DNA of 8,988 bases from an uncultured Aeromonadales bacterium. Lineage in GTDB: Bacteria; Pseudomonadota; Gammaproteobacteria; Enterobacterales; Succinivibrionaceae. The position numbers and the translations under genes are program-made. The notes under the pieces were generated by a model. It made no database searches, was not told the DNA's origin, and saw only the letters and a program-made list of their open reading frames with translations. Numbering within the stretch: position 1 is the stretch's first letter; each line of letters opens with the position of its first letter. The stretch lies in the NCBI GenBank assembly GCA_902796095.1, contig CADBNP010000076.1, positions 1 through 8,988 on the forward strand, given 5' to 3'. This document shows, piece by piece, positions 1 to 5,478 of the stretch.

Positions 1-300
1 TGCAGACAGTTCATCAACCCTGTATATTTCCTTCTCATCAAAGAAAATACCGTCATCGTTTGCATCTCTGAAGGTAATGGACAGAATTCTGAAATTCTTC
101 AGAGGAGCAGGCGGAGCAAAGACAACTCCCACCTGAGTTTCTCCGTCATCAGCAGAAAACACGTCATAGGATTCATACCTGCCTATGGCATCCTGCTCAT
201 AGGCAGCACCGGCCAGCTTTACAGCATCAGTATCCTGTGCGGATGCCACAGAAATAAAAGTTCCCAAAACCAGAGACAAAAACATACTGCCAAATTTCAT
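1..300 (-). CDS. Secreted acidic protein with an EF-hand-like loop, 3' end outside the window
   Basis: The frame opens with ATG at 300 and stays open for 100 codons to the window edge, so the C-terminus is missing. GGGGAG at 308-313 lies 7 bases before the start and makes a good ribosome binding site. Residues 1-21 form a signal peptide with a hydrophobic core (MFLSLVLGTFISV) and an ASA|QD cleavage site, so the product is probably periplasmic or secreted. The visible mature part is acidic. At residues 79-84 it has DANDDG, which matches the start of an EF-hand-type calcium loop (D at 1, N at 3, D at 5, G at 6), followed by acidic residues at 88, 89 and 91. Calcium binding is therefore possible but is inferred from one short motif. 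I do not recognise the family. It shares direction and export with the next two genes upstream, but a 638-bp gap separates it from them. Confidence 0.8.
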   Translation of the reverse strand, partial: MKFGSMFLSLVLGTFISVASAQDTDAVKLAGAAYEQDAIGRYESYDVFSADDGETQVGVVFAPPAPLKNFRILSITFRDANDDGIFFDEKEIYRVDELSA

Positions 301-335
301 CAGTAAACTCCCCGCCAATAAAAAAAGATTCACAA

Positions 336-363
336 AAAATATCCGAACACCGTTTTTTGCAAA
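336..363 (-). promoter_or_regulatory. Possible promoter for the gene starting at 300
   Basis: On the minus strand TTTGCA (358-363) and TATTTT (336-341) are spaced 16 bases apart. This would put the transcript start near 329 and give a leader of about 28 bases containing the GGGGAG ribosome binding site. The match to the sigma-70 boxes is only moderate. Confidence 0.3.
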
Positions 364-397
364 GCTGCGTTCGACCGTAAAAAAAATGCTGACAGCA

Positions 398-412
398 GGT
401 TCAGTCTGAACC
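398..412. repeat. Palindrome GGTTCAGTCTGAACC
   Basis: This is a perfect 7-bp inverted repeat around one central base. It lies just upstream of the candidate promoter for the gene at 300. A second short palindrome (TGCTGACAGCA, 386-396) and an 8-A run lie next to it. It could be an operator or the remains of a terminator. As RNA the stem would be only 5 bp with a 5-base loop. Confidence 0.4.
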
Positions 413-938
413 GGTTTCAGACAAATTCACAGAATTTTCATGGAGAGCGCCATGAGTAAAAGCCGAAAGCCTGTTCAGACCTGAGGATACGTTCATCTCA
501 TCACTTCTCATGTCCGCCCGTTTCTGCTGCACTGCTCCTTCCGCAGAAGCACCATGCCTGTTTTTGCAGCTCTGCATACCCTCTCCGCCTTATTTCCAGA
601 AAACTCTCAATCATGGTCCTGGAAAGAGTTTTCCGAAACGGCGGGGTCTTAGCAATAACGAAACATCATGTCCCGATGTCAGCAGAGAATCAAAAAATGC
701 GTTTTTGCCTACATAAATTTTTCTGCCGCCGACAAGCTTTTCAAATTCTTCCATGCCGACAGGAAAATCCCTTATGAACTGTCATGCTGCATTCCTCACA
801 GCATGGCAAAGCAAAGTAACGTTCAGCTCCGGCTCTGCCTGATCCTTCCGCAGCCGAAACGTTTAAGCAGGGAAGCAGACTCAAAAAGTTCAGGGCAGCC
901 GAGCGTATAAGAACGCATGAACGGCAAAAAGTTTTCCG

Positions 939-1457
939 TCAGTTGTCAAAAACACATTTTGAAGCACGATCCTTCACAAGTCTGTAGGTGTTGTCAGTAT
1001 TGAACCGATCGACAGATCCCCCTGTAACAAAACTGTCGTCAGTCACCTTAAGTTTAAGTACATTCTTTCCCGCAGGCTTGAGAAACACCTCTACAGCTTC
1101 CTTTGCATTTGCCAGATCCTCCGGTCCGCTGACAGCTACCCAGTCAGGAACTGTACGGCAGTATATGGATCCGTCCTTTTCACCGCACATCTGCCGGATT
1201 TTTACCTCAGCTCCCCGATATGCCGAAACGCAGCCGGTAACAAGATAACCCTCATCGTTGGACATTATGGTAAACTCGCCTCTCGGAAGTTCGATTTCAT
1301 CACCGTTCTTCAGATCAAAATAATGATCCTGGCCGAAAAGAGTCTTATTAATTTCCAGAACATATGTTCCGTCTGCAACAGACTCCCCGTCAAGTGCCGA
1401 AGCTGCCGCGGAGACGGCAAGAAGCAGAAGAGCCAGTGATTTTTTGAAAAAAGTCAT
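939..1457 (-). CDS. Secreted 172-aa protein with four cysteines, unknown function
   Basis: ATG at 1457 is preceded by GGGGGA about 5 bases away, a strong ribosome binding site. Residues 1-21 are a typical signal peptide (KK, then a Leu/Ala core, ending ASA|LD), so the mature protein of about 151 aa is exported. There is no lipobox and no further membrane segment. The mature part alternates short hydrophobic stretches with turns, as expected for a small beta-rich fold. Four cysteines at 76, 91, 100 and 168 could form two disulfides in the periplasm. I do not recognise the family. The gene lies 275 bp after the YccT-family gene with a strong terminator between them, so it probably has its own promoter. 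Coding is well supported by start, signal peptide and length; function is unknown. Confidence 0.85.
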   Translation of the reverse strand: MTFFKKSLALLLLAVSAAASALDGESVADGTYVLEINKTLFGQDHYFDLKNGDEIELPRGEFTIMSNDEGYLVTGCVSAYRGAEVKIRQMCGEKDGSIYCRTVPDWVAVSGPEDLANAKEAVEVFLKPAGKNVLKLKVTDDSFVTGGSVDRFNTDNTYRLVKDRASKCVFDN

Positions 1458-1687
1458 ATAATCCCCCGGTATAAATTAAAACCCGCATCAGATGCCCAAA
1501 AAGCCGAAAAATACTTCATGCAGACAGGCGATGAACGATATGCCTGGGAATTTCAGTTCTTCCCCTGCCTGAAACCGTATGGAAACACCCTGCATCGCCA
1601 TATTATACTCAGTTTCCGGGATCTTATCCCCGCCTCCGGTCAGACGCTTCACGCAGTTTTTCCGCTTTTTGAATGCATATGAATAAC

Positions 1688-1711
1688 AAAAAGCCTGCGC
1701 AAAAGGCAGGC
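1688..1711 (-). terminator. Rho-independent terminator after the YccT-family gene
   Basis: On the minus strand GCCTGC (1706-1711) pairs perfectly with GCAGGC (1693-1698) around a 7-base loop and is followed at once by TTTTT (1688-1692). It begins about 20 bases after the stop codon at 1733, the usual place for an intrinsic terminator. Confidence 0.85.
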
Positions 1712-1732
1712 ATTCAGCAAAAAGAAAAACTG

Positions 1733-2485
1733 TTACTTGGTTACAAGCCAGACTCTGAATTCCTTCTGAACGGTAGGATCTGCATCCTCATACATCTTCT
1801 TCAGACGATCGAGTGCCTGCTGACGGCTTTTGCTCATGGTTTCAGCGGCATTCTTCACCTCCTCCCTTGTAACTGCGGGAACAGGCTTCGCTGCGGTTTC
1901 AGAAGCTACGGTCTCGGTGATGTCAAGTTTGGCCTGGGTTGCCACAGTTGCGGCATTGGCATTGTCAACCAGGACTCTCTTTTCATGTCCGCTGCCCGGA
2001 TCACCCTTGTACTCCTTGCCCAGATCCTTGATTTCCCTGAGGTAGTCTCTTCCAATCTGCAGACCGTCACGATGAGGCAGAACAAAAATTTCGGCATCCA
2101 CCGTCGCACCGCTGTCGTCTTCAATATAAACTGTAGGATGCTTTACATATTCCTGGGCCTTTGCATAACTTCGCGGGTATTTGAACTTCAGTTTATAATT
2201 GGTTTCCTCTGACGGAACCTGCATATTGATAACAACAGGCTCGCTTGAAATCAGTTTGGTATCTCCTGCATCTCTGTATGCGCCTTCAAAGCGAATGACA
2301 ACCTGGTGTGCACCCTTTGAAAGATAAACAGAAGAATCTGTCTTGAACACACTGCCCGGCTTTCCGCCATCAAGATAATAGAGTACGTAAGGTCTGCCTA
2401 TCTCCAGATTACCTGCGGCAGCGGAGCTGCAGAACAAAACACCGCCGGCTAAAGCCGTAAACAATTTCTTTAAACTGAAATTCAT
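1733..2485 (-). CDS. YccT/UPF0319 (DUF2057) family periplasmic protein
   Basis: This 250-aa protein has a signal peptide (KK at 6-7, hydrophobic core, SAAA|GN cleavage after residue 24) and one DUF2057 domain over most of the rest. From memory of E. coli YccT, the matching features are the N-terminal strand plus LDG near residue 38, the KGAHQVVIRFE stretch at 57-67 (GPHQLVFRVE in YccT), the SEPVVINMQ segment at 81-89 (PPLVVSFNTQ in YccT), and the C-terminal helix with ADP, then F and W, at 235-246 (LADPQTRNTFLQWAE in YccT). Residues 175-215 are an Ala/Val/Thr/Glu-rich insertion-like stretch. E. coli YccT has been reported to restrain curli formation in the periplasm; whether that applies here is unknown. 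An extended -10 promoter and a strong terminator flank the gene, so it is probably transcribed alone. C19 is not in a lipobox. Confidence 0.88.
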   Translation of the reverse strand: MNFSLKKLFTALAGGVLFCSSAAAGNLEIGRPYVLYYLDGGKPGSVFKTDSSVYLSKGAHQVVIRFEGAYRDAGDTKLISSEPVVINMQVPSEETNYKLKFKYPRSYAKAQEYVKHPTVYIEDDSGATVDAEIFVLPHRDGLQIGRDYLREIKDLGKEYKGDPGSGHEKRVLVDNANAATVATQAKLDITETVASETAAKPVPAVTREEVKNAAETMSKSRQQALDRLKKMYEDADPTVQKEFRVWLVTK

Positions 2486-2506
2486 AAAAACACCCGATAT
2501 AAAAAC

Positions 2507-2524
2507 TGTGACAATTATATCACA
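2507..2524 (-). promoter_or_regulatory. Extended -10 promoter inside an inverted repeat, for the YccT-family gene
   Basis: The minus strand reads TGATATAAT, an exact extended -10 box (TATAAT at 2514-2519 with TG one base upstream). TTGCCG lies 19 bases upstream as a poor -35. The -10 box sits inside TGTGA-N8-TCACA (2507-2524), an inverted repeat that could be an operator. The spacing is N8, not the N6 of a CRP site. The leader would be about 25 bases and includes GGGTG before the ATG at 2485. Confidence 0.55.
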
Positions 2525-2629
2525 TTCTCAAATGCCTTCGGCAATAAGCCGGGCATAAAACGAGCAGGAATACAGGGTGCAAACCCATGAAAGGCAGGAT
2601 TAAAAGTGTTAAGAGAGTGGGTGTTTGTA

Positions 2630-2682
2630 CGTATGAGTGAATGAATGAATATTAGTGAGCGCGTATGTGTGTGGGGGGGGGG
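2630..2682. repeat. Simple-sequence tract: GAAT repeats, GTGTGTG and G10
   Basis: On the plus strand the tract reads GAGTGAATGAATGAAT, then a GC-mixed stretch, then TATGTGTGTG running into ten consecutive G (2673-2682). Such tracts slip during replication. It lies 134 bp or more after the stop of the 198-aa gene and about 150 bp before the promoter of the YccT-family gene, so it is outside any supported coding region. Confidence 0.8.
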
Positions 2683-2799
2683 ATGGAAGTTTAGCAGCAG
2701 TGGCTGGCTGAGGTTGCAGCGATGTGATGCAACGCGAACGGGTAGGGTTCTTTCAGCATCCTCCACCGTCCGATCCTTTCTGAAAACTGATCTGCTCAA

Positions 2800-2818
2800 T
2801 GACAGCAGGAGGCTGTCA
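2800..2818 (-). other. Hairpin overlapping the stop codon of the 198-aa gene
   Basis: TGACAGC (2800-2806) and GCTGTCA (2812-2818) are perfect 7-bp arms around a 5-base loop, and the stop codon at 2816-2818 lies in one arm. No T-run follows on the minus strand, so this is not a standard intrinsic terminator. It may stabilise the 3' end or help factor-dependent termination. Confidence 0.4.
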
Positions 2819-3412
2819 GCCATCATTTCTGCGGTTCAGAGCAGCTCCATACCCTGCGGCACGGCTGTCAAACATGCAGTGGGCGATAAACCAGAAGGTG
2901 GCATACCACAGAAATGTGAAAAGGGTCGCTGACATGGCACAGTCAAAATTTCTGGCAGAGCCGGGAGTTTCAAATTCTGACCAGGCTACAATGAATGCCA
3001 TGACGGTCACGTAGAAAATCATGAAGGAATACATCATCCTAAACCTGTCATTAAGGACGCAGGATTTCAACGTTTCCTCCCCGGAGATTCTACTGTTCCT
3101 TTTTTTGTTTTCCATTACCTTTCTGAAAAAAGGAAGCATCGCAGTAACAAAAATCACAAAGTCGAAAGTTCCGATGCCATCCATGAAATAATCCCAGGTC
3201 AGACAGCCAAGTATGTAAAGTATCACACCGCAGATACCGGATAAAAGAAGAAAAACACCTGTAATACGGTTGAAGAACGCCTGGACAGGATCTTCCAGAT
3301 CTCCATAGCAATCCCGGTATCTGTACACCCTGAAAATCAGATACCATATGAAAAAGACAAGCTCGACAGCTGTTACAGCAAGTCCGAAATAAAACGGCAG
3401 ATCCGCATCCAT
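2816..3412 (-). CDS. Five-segment membrane protein, short paralogue lacking the J-like domain
   Basis: This 198-aa protein belongs to the same family as the three genes upstream. Five hydrophobic segments lie at about 5-29, 50-72, 76-96, 127-145 and 160-182. Family signatures are WYLIFRVYR at the end of segment 1 (identical YLIFRVYR in the 409-aa paralogue), FFNR before segment 2 (FYNR there), and MMYSFxIFYxTV in segment 4. Loops after segments 1 and 3 are basic (VYRYR, KKRNSR), which predicts N-terminus out and C-terminus in. The protein ends about 16 residues after segment 5, where the paralogues go on into linker and J-like domain. No readable remnant of those follows the stop, so it is either a real short form or an old deletion. 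ATG at 3412 is chosen over an in-frame TTG at 3418 because AAGG lies 7 bases before it. Function is unknown. Confidence 0.82.
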   Translation of the reverse strand: MDADLPFYFGLAVTAVELVFFIWYLIFRVYRYRDCYGDLEDPVQAFFNRITGVFLLLSGICGVILYILGCLTWDYFMDGIGTFDFVIFVTAMLPFFRKVMENKKRNSRISGEETLKSCVLNDRFRMMYSFMIFYVTVMAFIVAWSEFETPGSARNFDCAMSATLFTFLWYATFWFIAHCMFDSRAAGYGAALNRRNDG

Positions 3413-3419
3413 AATCAAA

Positions 3420-3425
3420 CCTTAT
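3420..3425 (-). promoter_or_regulatory. Ribosome binding site that fixes the start at 3412
   Basis: ATAAGG on the minus strand lies 7 bases before ATG at 3412. It would be only one base from the alternative TTG start at 3418, which rules that start out. Confidence 0.6.
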
Positions 3426-3441
3426 CCTGTTGTCTGCATTA

Positions 3442-3471
3442 AAACTACGCATGATATCAGACTGCAGTCAA
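3442..3471 (-). promoter_or_regulatory. Possible promoter for the 198-aa gene
   Basis: TTGACT (3466-3471) is a good -35 match, followed after 18 bases by a weak -10, TAGTTT (3442-3447). The transcript would start near 3435 and give a leader of about 23 bases. The perfect 10-bp palindrome GACTGCAGTC (3460-3469) overlaps the -35 box and could be an operator. Confidence 0.3.
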
Positions 3472-3786
3472 AACAGAACCCGGTTCCGGGACTTTCTGAG
3501 AGGCGATATCACAAAAACTTTTTGAATAAGCAAAAGAAAAAAACGTATACAACTCAAAAGCAGGATCTGATGATCAGCATGAAAGCTGAAGCACAGATAA
3601 GAGCATAAGCAGTTTTGAATGCAACAGTACCAGTGATCGACACTGGATCAGAAGCAAACATGAGAACAGCACGAAAGAATACCTGCAGACCGTCTGTCAG
3701 ATCCCTGCTCTGCTCTGTTCAGCCTGCTTTTGAAGACTTTCCTGTGCATGCAGTCTTTACTGCCGATCTGAAGCAAATTAACCAAA

Positions 3787-5016
3787 TCAGTTAATTCTTA
3801 CATAGCTGATAGATCTTGCATTTGCAACTGTCTTCCAGGCATCCTGAACAATTTCCAGCTTTTTTTTGCTGCGAATTTCTTTGCGTCTGCCCAGGATATT
3901 ATTTCCCCGGGTGATTAAAGTCAGTTCTTTCCTGTATCTTATGACCAGATTCCTGTAACTTTCGTGTACGACAGCCGATGGTGCGTCGACTGCAACTTCC
4001 AGCACAGAGTAGGCATCCCTCAGTTCAGATGTCAGATTCTGAGGACTGGTGTAAGGTTCTCTGGAATACATGGATGCATACACTTTTCCGGGATCATCCG
4101 GGTCACTGATTTTGGCATTTTCATATCCGGCGCTTTCATCAGTTTCCGGTGCCGATTCAGATCCGTCATATCCTGCTCTGTCCCTTCCGGAGCCATACGG
4201 ATTTGAAGAGCCTGTATTGTCAGCAAGATCGGCACCGTATTCTTCCGAGTCTGCCATGAAACCAGAATTTACATCTGAACCTGAACTGCCGGCACCATCG
4301 GAATACCCGTACTCACCGACACCGCTACGCCTGTTGTCACCGTAGTTTCCTCCTGCAGAATCATCTGCATATGCTCCGGATCCTCCACGACTGCAACTTC
4401 TGAATTTCTCAGAACTTTCATCTCCTGAAAATTTTTCTTCAGAATTGTCGGCAACAGTACCTCTGCCTGCCAGATAGTTTTCCCTTGTAAAAACAAAATG
4501 ACTGCAGTAGGCGAAAATAATAAAAAGTATGATAGAAACAAAAAACACTGTAAAAACATATATGCCTGCGTCTACGTCGTTATTACTGTCGAGATAATAA
4601 TCGGCAAAAACAGTACAGTCACAAAGTACCGTAAAATAAAAAATAGGAAAAGAATACATCATAAGAAAGGTATCGCTGGTTCCGAAATACCATACAGAAC
4701 CGGTCACAAGTCCGTTCTTTTTGTTTTTTTCGCCGATATACGTGGCAATGAAAAACATAATCAAAATAAAGCCGGGCATGAATGTATCCAGAAAAAATTC
4801 ATCGCTGACGGCGGATCCTGTAATGCATAAGACAAGGAGAAAAATAAATGAAAGTACAAGAAAAAATCCGGCAAAGCGGTTATAGAATTCCTGATCTGTA
4901 CTCTGCCTGCCTCCATTCATCAACCTGTACACTCTGAAGATAAGATAATAGGCATAAAAGAGCAGATCTGTAAATGTAATGCAGGCACAAATTATAAGAG
5001 AAAAAGTAAAATCCAT
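3787..5016 (-). CDS. Membrane-anchored protein with HPD-less J-like C-terminal domain, 409 aa
   Basis: Three parts are visible. Residues 1-175 carry five hydrophobic segments (about 5-27, 48-68, 78-94, 116-138, 150-173). Basic loops after segments 1 and 3 and acidic loops after 2 and 4 put the C-terminus in the cytoplasm. Residues about 175-327 are a disordered linker rich in Ser, Gly, Asp, Glu and Tyr. Residues 332-409 align with a J-domain: helix I AYSVLEV, helix II ESYRNLVIRY, helix III KLEIVQDAWKTVANAR. The HPD loop is replaced by RKE (362-364) and a basic stretch, so DnaK stimulation by the normal route is not expected. About 44 of these 78 residues are identical to the 483-aa paralogue, without gaps. 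ATG at 5016 is preferred to TTG at 5022 because TTTAGG lies 8 bases before it; a TAG at 5026-5028 blocks any longer form. Function is unknown. Confidence 0.85.
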   Translation of the reverse strand: MDFTFSLIICACITFTDLLFYAYYLIFRVYRLMNGGRQSTDQEFYNRFAGFFLVLSFIFLLVLCITGSAVSDEFFLDTFMPGFILIMFFIATYIGEKNKKNGLVTGSVWYFGTSDTFLMMYSFPIFYFTVLCDCTVFADYYLDSNNDVDAGIYVFTVFFVSIILFIIFAYCSHFVFTRENYLAGRGTVADNSEEKFSGDESSEKFRSCSRGGSGAYADDSAGGNYGDNRRSGVGEYGYSDGAGSSGSDVNSGFMADSEEYGADLADNTGSSNPYGSGRDRAGYDGSESAPETDESAGYENAKISDPDDPGKVYASMYSREPYTSPQNLTSELRDAYSVLEVAVDAPSAVVHESYRNLVIRYRKELTLITRGNNILGRRKEIRSKKKLEIVQDAWKTVANARSISYVRIN

Positions 5017-5024
5017 TTTCAATA

Positions 5025-5030
5025 CCTAAA
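5025..5030 (-). promoter_or_regulatory. Ribosome binding site that fixes the start at 5016
   Basis: TTTAGG on the minus strand is 8 bases before ATG at 5016, whereas the alternative TTG at 5022 would be only 2 bases away. An in-frame TAG at 5026-5028 also limits how far upstream translation could start. Confidence 0.6.
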
Positions 5031-5216
5031 CTTAAATTCAAAATCCGGAGGCGGAATAAGCTCAGAATCGTTGATCTGAAGAAGTTTCCTGTATGCTCGG
5101 CACAGTATACTGCATAGTTCTCGGACCAGGCCTGAAAATTCCGATCCGCAGGATTTTTCCCTGGCAGAAAATTCTCACGTTCACACCCAGATAAACAGGA
5201 CGTCAAAACAGCAAGT

Positions 5217-5264
5217 ACCTGCATACCTGCATACCTGCATACCTGCATACCTGCATACCTGCAT
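5217..5264. repeat. Tandem octamer ACCTGCAT, six perfect copies
   Basis: Six identical 8-bp units run without interruption, with two more matching bases after the last. The array is about 200 bp upstream of the start of the 409-aa gene and 215 bp after the stop of the 483-aa gene. Perfect short tandem repeats of this kind change copy number by slipped-strand mispairing. Because it is outside supported coding sequence, any effect would be through transcription or the untranslated leader. Confidence 0.95.
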
Positions 5265-5419
5265 ACAGTGTACAGCATCTCGGACAGAATCAATACGACT
5301 GAAGTCTCTTTACTGCGTCAAAGAAGACAAAAAGATTAACGGCTTAATGAAAAAACAAATCTGCATCCGTAACTTCAGCAGGAGAAAATCTTCGGTCCAC
5401 GCTCATATTTGAACAGCAG

Positions 5420-5446
5420 AAAAAAAAACAGGGTAATAAACCGTGT
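5420..5446 (-). terminator. Probable Rho-independent terminator after the 483-aa gene
   Basis: On the minus strand ACACGGT (5440-5446) and ACCCTGT (5428-5434) pair with one internal mismatch around a 5-base loop, followed by nine T (5420-5428). It starts 33 bases after the stop codon. The stem is short, but the T-run and position are right. Confidence 0.6.
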
Positions 5447-5478
5447 CTGTTATGACAGGATGGCAGGATATTCACAAA

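Larger units (their letters stand above)
301..938. other. 638-bp gap without a supported gene
   Basis: Open frames at 510-716 and 668-910 on the plus strand have no ribosome binding site, no recognisable domain and coding-unlike composition (Cys, Ser and Pro scattered without hydrophobic pattern). I regard them as chance. Apart from the promoter-like boxes and the palindrome near 398-412, I see nothing definite. No clear terminator follows the gene that ends at 939. Confidence 0.5.
2486..2815. other. 330-bp low-complexity gap
   Basis: Besides the promoter at 2507-2524, this gap holds simple sequence between about 2600 and 2690: GAATGAAT-type repeats, GTGTGTG and a G10 run. A minus-strand open frame (2515-2826) crosses it and its ATG overlaps the stop of the 198-aa gene, but it encodes a His/Thr/Pro-rich low-complexity peptide unlike any neighbour. 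I do not call it a gene. No remnant of the linker or J-like domain could be seen here. Confidence 0.5.
3413..3786. other. 374-bp gap between the 409-aa and 198-aa genes
   Basis: No gene is visible. The gap holds the candidate promoter near 3442-3471, a CCCGGTTCCGGG inverted repeat near 3480, and a hairpin CCAGTG-N5-CACTGG (3630-3646) without a following T-run. Nothing here resembles a copy of the family domains. Confidence 0.45.
5017..5478. other. 462-bp gap between the 483-aa and 409-aa genes
   Basis: The gap holds a probable terminator (5420-5446), the octamer repeat (5217-5264) and a 10-bp palindrome CAGTATACTG (5103-5112) whose TATACT could serve as a -10 box, with no convincing -35. A minus-strand open frame through the repeat (5293 down to 4880) is out of frame with the 409-aa gene and looks like a by-product of the repeat. 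Confidence 0.45.

Noticed and set aside
1..300. Open frame on the plus strand opposite the secreted protein gene
   Set aside because: It is a mirror of the minus-strand codons with no start signal. The minus strand has a ribosome binding site and a signal peptide.
510..910. Two overlapping plus-strand frames of 68 and 80 codons in the 638-bp gap
   Set aside because: They have no ribosome binding site, hydrophobic pattern or recognisable motif, and they oppose all other genes.
2507..2524. CRP binding site
   Set aside because: Half-sites TGTGA and TCACA are present, but the spacer is 8 bases and the flanks do not fit the CRP consensus, which needs 6.
2515..2826. Minus-strand 103-codon frame whose ATG overlaps the stop of the 198-aa gene and that crosses the C10 run
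   Set aside because: The overlap would suit translational coupling, but the peptide is His/Thr/Pro low-complexity encoded by microsatellite DNA, with no domain and no likeness to the linker or J-like domain.
5017..5022. TTG start at 5022 giving a 411-aa form
   Set aside because: The ribosome binding site at 5025-5030 is 8 bases from ATG at 5016 but only 2 from the TTG. The paralogues at 3412 and 8474 also begin with Met-Asp.
4880..5293. Minus-strand 137-codon frame with CRYAGMQV repeats
   Set aside because: The repeated peptide is only the translation of the ACCTGCAT array. The frame runs out of phase into the 409-aa gene and has no supporting start signal.
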